DNA of 8,056 bases from Chersky-265 sp035275285 (GTDB lineage Bacteria > Fibrobacterota > Fibrobacteria > UBA11236). The notes under the pieces were generated by a model, which worked only from the letters and a program-made list of their open reading frames with translations, was not told the DNA's origin and made no database searches. The stretch lies in the NCBI GenBank assembly GCA_035275285.1, contig DATENA010000159.1, positions 1 through 8,056 of the forward strand. The letters run 5' to 3'. Made by a program: the position numbers and the translations under genes. Within the stretch, counting starts at the first letter, position 1. The number at the start of each line of letters is the position of its first letter. This document shows positions 5,567 through 8,056 of this stretch, piece by piece.

Positions 5567-6441
5567 AGATCCGGACCGCGATTTCTCCCTGTCCCAACGA
5601 CGTGTTCATCTTCGCGGGCCTGATCGGCGGCGGAACGTCCGTGCCGGGGCTGGAATTCGGATTCGCCTACCATGATCTGGAGACCCTGAACCGCGGCGCG
5701 TTGGCGGGCCGGTGGGACATGGTCAAAATCAGCTACGCCAACCACATCCATTGCGCCGGGGCCTATGGCCTGCTGCGCTGCGGCGGGGCCCTGGGGCGGG
5801 GATGCGGGCCTTTGCTGCTGTCCAACCGCCCGGGGCCGCAAGGGGGGCTTTGGGATCCCGCCGCCGAAGTGCTGGTTCCCGGGGAACACACCACGGCCAA
5901 CTTTCTGCTGGATTTCCACGCCGCCGCTCCGCTCCGCAAAACCTTCCTGCCCTTCGACGCCTTGTACCGCCGCCTGCTGGGTCCCGAGCCTTGCCAGGGG
6001 GTGGTAATCCATGAAATGCGCTTCACCTACGCGGCGGACGGCCTGCACCTGGTGCGGGATTTGGGGGAGCATTGGGAGACGGTCACCGGCTATCCCATCC
6101 CCCTGGGGGCCGTGGCCCTGGCCAAACGCCTGGAAGAGGCGCGGCCGGGCCTGGGAAGCGCCGTGGAAGCGGCCATCCGGGACAGCCTGGCCTGGTCCTA
6201 TGCCCATCCGGAAGCGGCCCTGAAGCTGTGCCGGGCCCATTCCCAATCCATGGCGGACGAGGTGCTGCAAGCGCATATCGATCTGTACGTGAACGCGTTC
6301 ACCCGGGACATAGGGCCCGAAGGGGAATCGGCCGTGGTTTTTTTCCTGGACCAGCAGCGCCGGTTCGCCGCCGGAAGTCCCGCTGCCCCGGGCCCCGCCC
6401 CCCGTTCCGCCGGCCCGGCCCAATCCCGAAGCCTTTTTTAA
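5563..6441 (+). CDS. mqnD: 1,4-dihydroxy-6-naphthoate synthase
   Basis: This 292-residue protein converts cyclic dehypoxanthine futalosine to 1,4-dihydroxy-6-naphthoate, the naphthoate that later steps turn into menaquinone. It has the two-lobed periplasmic-binding-protein fold but no signal peptide, consistent with a cytoplasmic enzyme. Family motifs are clear: SPCPNDVFIFAGL (8-20), EHTTANFLL (108-116), VIHEMRFTY (148-156) with His150 as the likely catalytic base, and GYPIPLGAVALAKRL (176-190). AAGGG-like purines (AAGGG at 5553-5557) sit five bases before the ATG, a good Shine-Dalgarno, and the ATG overlaps the mqnB TGA as ATGA. The last 24 or so residues (269-292) form a Pro/Ala/Ser-rich tail beyond the expected domain end. 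The gene ends four bases before a terminator hairpin, so it is the last gene of the operon. Confidence 0.93.
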   Translation: MKIRTAISPCPNDVFIFAGLIGGGTSVPGLEFGFAYHDLETLNRGALAGRWDMVKISYANHIHCAGAYGLLRCGGALGRGCGPLLLSNRPGPQGGLWDPAAEVLVPGEHTTANFLLDFHAAAPLRKTFLPFDALYRRLLGPEPCQGVVIHEMRFTYAADGLHLVRDLGEHWETVTGYPIPLGAVALAKRLEEARPGLGSAVEAAIRDSLAWSYAHPEAALKLCRAHSQSMADEVLQAHIDLYVNAFTRDIGPEGESAVVFFLDQQRRFAAGSPAAPGPAPRSAGPAQSRSLF

Positions 6442-6444
6442 AGG

Positions 6445-6466
6445 AAAACTTCCAGGGAAGTTTTTT
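6445..6466 (+). terminator. Intrinsic terminator after mqnD
   Basis: AAAACTTC (6445-6452) and GAAGTTTT (6457-6464) form an 8-bp stem with loop CAGG, running into six T (6461-6466). It lies just after the mqnD TAA (6439-6441) and before the flagellar promoter, so it should close the kinase-mqnB-mqnD operon. The stem is A/T-rich at its base, so efficiency may be moderate. The stem is near-symmetric but there is no converging gene here to use the other strand. Confidence 0.7.
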
Positions 6467-6482
6467 CCCCGGGAACCCCGGT

Positions 6483-6505
6483 CCGGGCATAAATTGCCAG
6501 CCCGG
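6483..6505 (+). other. Second hairpin between mqnD and flgF
   Basis: CCGGGC (6483-6488) pairs with GCCCGG (6500-6505) around an 11-base AT-richer loop; GGCA/TGCC can pair alternatively inside it. No T-run follows. It could be a back-up stop for read-through or a regulator-binding dyad upstream of the sigma-54-type promoter. Both ideas are inference, and GC-rich palindromes are common here. Confidence 0.3.
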
Positions 6506-6561
6506 GCCGCCACCCCCCCGATCCGCCACCCTAAACCGCCTTCAAAGCTCCCCTTCAAGTT

Positions 6562-6577
6562 TGGTCCGGTTCTTGCT
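6562..6577 (+). promoter_or_regulatory. Sigma-54 (RpoN) type promoter for flgF-flgG
   Basis: TGGTCCGGTTCTTGCT matches the known TGGCACG-N4-TTGCT consensus at all but two defined positions. It has the invariant GG (6563-6564) and GC (6575-6576) exactly 10 bases apart. Transcription would start near 6588, leaving a 17-base leader that still holds the whole GGGAGGAGA ribosome binding site (6588-6596). Sigma-54 control of rod and hook genes is well known in several flagellated lineages, and needs an activator such as an FlrC/FlgR-type protein, not seen here. Confidence 0.65.
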
Positions 6578-6604
6578 TTTTCTCTCCGGGAGGAGACTGA
6601 ATCC

Positions 6605-7342
6605 ATGGTTAACGGACTCTATACGGCATCTCGGGGCATGACCAATATCCTGGCCAAGCAGGACATCCACGCCCAGAACATGGCCAATACCAGTACCAAC
6701 GGTTTCAAGATGGCCAGGCTGGTCAACACCTCGCAGGTGACCGTCGGCCGCAATGACGATGGCGAGTTGAAGCAGAAGGAAATGCAGAACCTGAGCGAGG
6801 TTTTCACCAGCTTCACCCAGGGTCCCATGGTGCGCACCGGCAATACCTTCGACCTGGCGCTTTCCTCCAACGGATTCTTCTCGGTGGAGGCCGCCGACGG
6901 CAGCACCCGCTATACCCGCAATGGCGGGCTCAGCCTGAATTCCTACGGGGAACTGGTCACCCTTTCCGGCAAGCGCGTCCTGGACGAAGGCGGCGCTCCC
7001 ATCACCCTGAAGGGGGACTCGGTCCAGTTCCTGGGGGACGGGGGCATTTTCGTGGACGGACGCAAGTCGGCCACCCTCGGCATCGTGGACTTTCCCGATA
7101 CGCGCAAGCTCCGCTACGGCCAGGACGGCCTGTTCGGGAACGCGGATCCCACGGGCAATGCGCCCATGCCCCCGAAAACCGTCGGCGTCATGCAGGGTTT
7201 CCTGGAAGGCTCCAACGCGGACCCCGTCGCCACCATGGTCAACATGATAGCGGACTACCGCAACTATGAAGCGGACCAGAAGGCCCTCAAGGCCGTGGAT
7301 GATACGTTGCACCAGGCCGTCACCGAAGTGGGCCGGGTCTAG
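6605..7342 (+). CDS. flgF: Flagellar basal-body rod protein FlgF
   Basis: This 245-residue protein is a proximal rod component exported by the flagellar type III system. The N-terminal rod/hook signature is clear: LYTASRGM (5-12) and NMANTSTNGFK (25-35). The middle carries GNTFDLALSSNGFF, the conserved FDLAI-x-GxGFF block, and the C-terminus carries MVNMIADYRNYEADQKALKAVDD, the coiled helix shared by axial proteins. As expected for this export route there is no cleavable signal peptide. The ATG at 6605 is chosen because AGGAG (6591-6595) lies nine bases upstream and homology begins there; the frame stays open further up to 6494 but that stretch crosses the promoter. The preceding sigma-54-type promoter and the 36-base gap to flgG point to co-transcription. 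Position before flgG separates FlgF from other FlgE/F/G-type proteins. Confidence 0.92.
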   Translation: MVNGLYTASRGMTNILAKQDIHAQNMANTSTNGFKMARLVNTSQVTVGRNDDGELKQKEMQNLSEVFTSFTQGPMVRTGNTFDLALSSNGFFSVEAADGSTRYTRNGGLSLNSYGELVTLSGKRVLDEGGAPITLKGDSVQFLGDGGIFVDGRKSATLGIVDFPDTRKLRYGQDGLFGNADPTGNAPMPPKTVGVMQGFLEGSNADPVATMVNMIADYRNYEADQKALKAVDDTLHQAVTEVGRV

Positions 7343-7378
7343 GATACAATCGAGGCCCGCGGGCCGGTGAGGTAGGAT

Positions 7379-8056
7379 ATGATACGCAGCTTGTATACAT
7401 CGGCCACGGGGATGAAAGCCAACCAGCTTTACATCGACAACATCTCCAACAATCTCGCCAACGTGAACACCACCGGTTTCAAGAAATCGAAGCTGGAGTT
7501 CCAGGAACTGCTCTACCAGACCATCATCGATCCCGGCTCCGGGGCCGCCGACGGCGCCAAGTCCCCGGCGGGCCTGCAATTGGGCCTCGGCGTGCGCAGC
7601 GTCGCCAACCAGAAGATCTTCGGGCAGGGCAACCTCCAGGAGACCAAGAACTCCTTCGACATGGCCATCACCGGCACCGGCTTCCTGCAGGTGCAGATGC
7701 CCAGCGGCGAGGTGGCCTATACCCGCGACGGATCTTTCAAAATCTCCAACGACGGCACCCTGGTCACCTCCCAGGGATTCGCCCTGGAACCGCAAATCAC
7801 CGTTCCCGACGGCGCCCATGACATCATGATCGACGCCACCGGCAGGGTTTCTGTGCAGATGGCGGACACGGGCACCATGGAGGAAATCGGCCAGATTGAA
7901 CTGGTGAAGTTCCTGAACGAGGGCGGCCTCAAATCCATGGGGAACAACCTGTACCAGGTTTCCCCGGCCAGCGGCGAGCCCGAGTCGGGCGTCCCCGGCA
8001 CCAACGGGCTCGGCACCATCGCCCAGGGCTTCCTGGAAGCCTCGAACGTGGAGCTC
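7379..8056 (+). CDS. flgG: Flagellar distal rod protein FlgG (3' end outside window)
   Basis: The first 226 residues are present, with no stop before the edge; FlgG is usually about 260 residues, so roughly 35 are missing. FlgG builds the distal rod that crosses the periplasm and connects to the hook. The N-terminus has the classic LYTSATGM (5-12) and NNLANVNTTGFKK (24-36) signature. Further on come FDMAITGTGFLQV, YTRDGSF and, at the edge, GFLEASNVEL, all typical of FlgG. The missing part is the C-terminal helix. A GTGAGG-type ribosome binding site (7367-7372) lies six bases before the ATG. The gene follows flgF by 36 bases and should be read from the same sigma-54-type promoter. Confidence 0.96.
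   Translation, partial: MIRSLYTSATGMKANQLYIDNISNNLANVNTTGFKKSKLEFQELLYQTIIDPGSGAADGAKSPAGLQLGLGVRSVANQKIFGQGNLQETKNSFDMAITGTGFLQVQMPSGEVAYTRDGSFKISNDGTLVTSQGFALEPQITVPDGAHDIMIDATGRVSVQMADTGTMEEIGQIELVKFLNEGGLKSMGNNLYQVSPASGEPESGVPGTNGLGTIAQGFLEASNVEL

Noticed and set aside
6490..6516. FliA (sigma-28) promoter: TAAA, 15 bases, then GCC
   Set aside because: Only GCC of the GCCGATAA box is present, and the sigma-54-type site downstream is a far better match and better placed.
5509..6606. 365-codon minus-strand frame over mqnD
   Set aside because: Shadow frame: low-complexity product, no family motif, and it covers the terminator and promoter of known plus-strand genes.
7354..7365. GGCCCGCGGGCC palindrome between flgF and flgG as a terminator
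   Set aside because: It has no room for a loop beyond two bases and no T-run, and flgF and flgG are expected to be co-transcribed.
6542..7819. 425-codon minus-strand frame over flgF and flgG
   Set aside because: Antisense shadow of two clear flagellar genes; the translation has no recognisable domain.

Overview
The window is GC-rich with closely packed genes, and reads as a motile, diderm (Gram-negative) bacterium that makes menaquinone by the futalosine route. The support is flagellar rod genes behind a sigma-54-type promoter, an LPS-type family 9 glycosyltransferase relative, and futalosine-pathway genes. The sequence alone does not fix the phylum. An environmental Fibrobacterota-like or similar deep lineage is a guess only.

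Layout. Positions 1-133 hold a structured intergenic repeat. A divergent gene pair follows: a degenerate glycosyltransferase-9-like gene on the minus strand (134-1246) and a membrane-anchored GAF-GAF-GGDEF diguanylate cyclase on the plus strand (1329-3530). They share an AT-rich 82-bp promoter region. Positions 3531-3863 are non-coding and carry a second, larger copy of the repeat, then a strongly pyrimidine-rich stretch. Next comes a tight plus-strand operon (3864-6441): a PfkB/1-phosphofructokinase-type sugar kinase, mqnB and mqnD, each joined to the next by an ATGA stop/start overlap. It ends at a hairpin plus T-run terminator. A sigma-54-type promoter (6562-6577) then drives flgF (6605-7342) and flgG (7379 to the window edge, 3' end missing).

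How the parts fit. MqnB and MqnD are the hydrolase step and the last naphthoate-forming step of the futalosine menaquinone pathway; mqnA, mqnC and mqnE are not in the window. The kinase is translationally coupled to them, which raises the question of whether its substrate belongs to this pathway. The cyclase has an intact active motif and an intact inhibitory site, and makes c-di-GMP, a second messenger that commonly controls motility. No direct link to the nearby rod genes is shown.

The most unusual element is the repeat. The 9-mer ACTCCCGAC occurs six times (both orientations), confined to the 3' flanks of the two divergent genes. Both copies share the same 32-nt spacing between conserved blocks and the same GTTGAAT/ATTCAAC hairpin arms around different loops.
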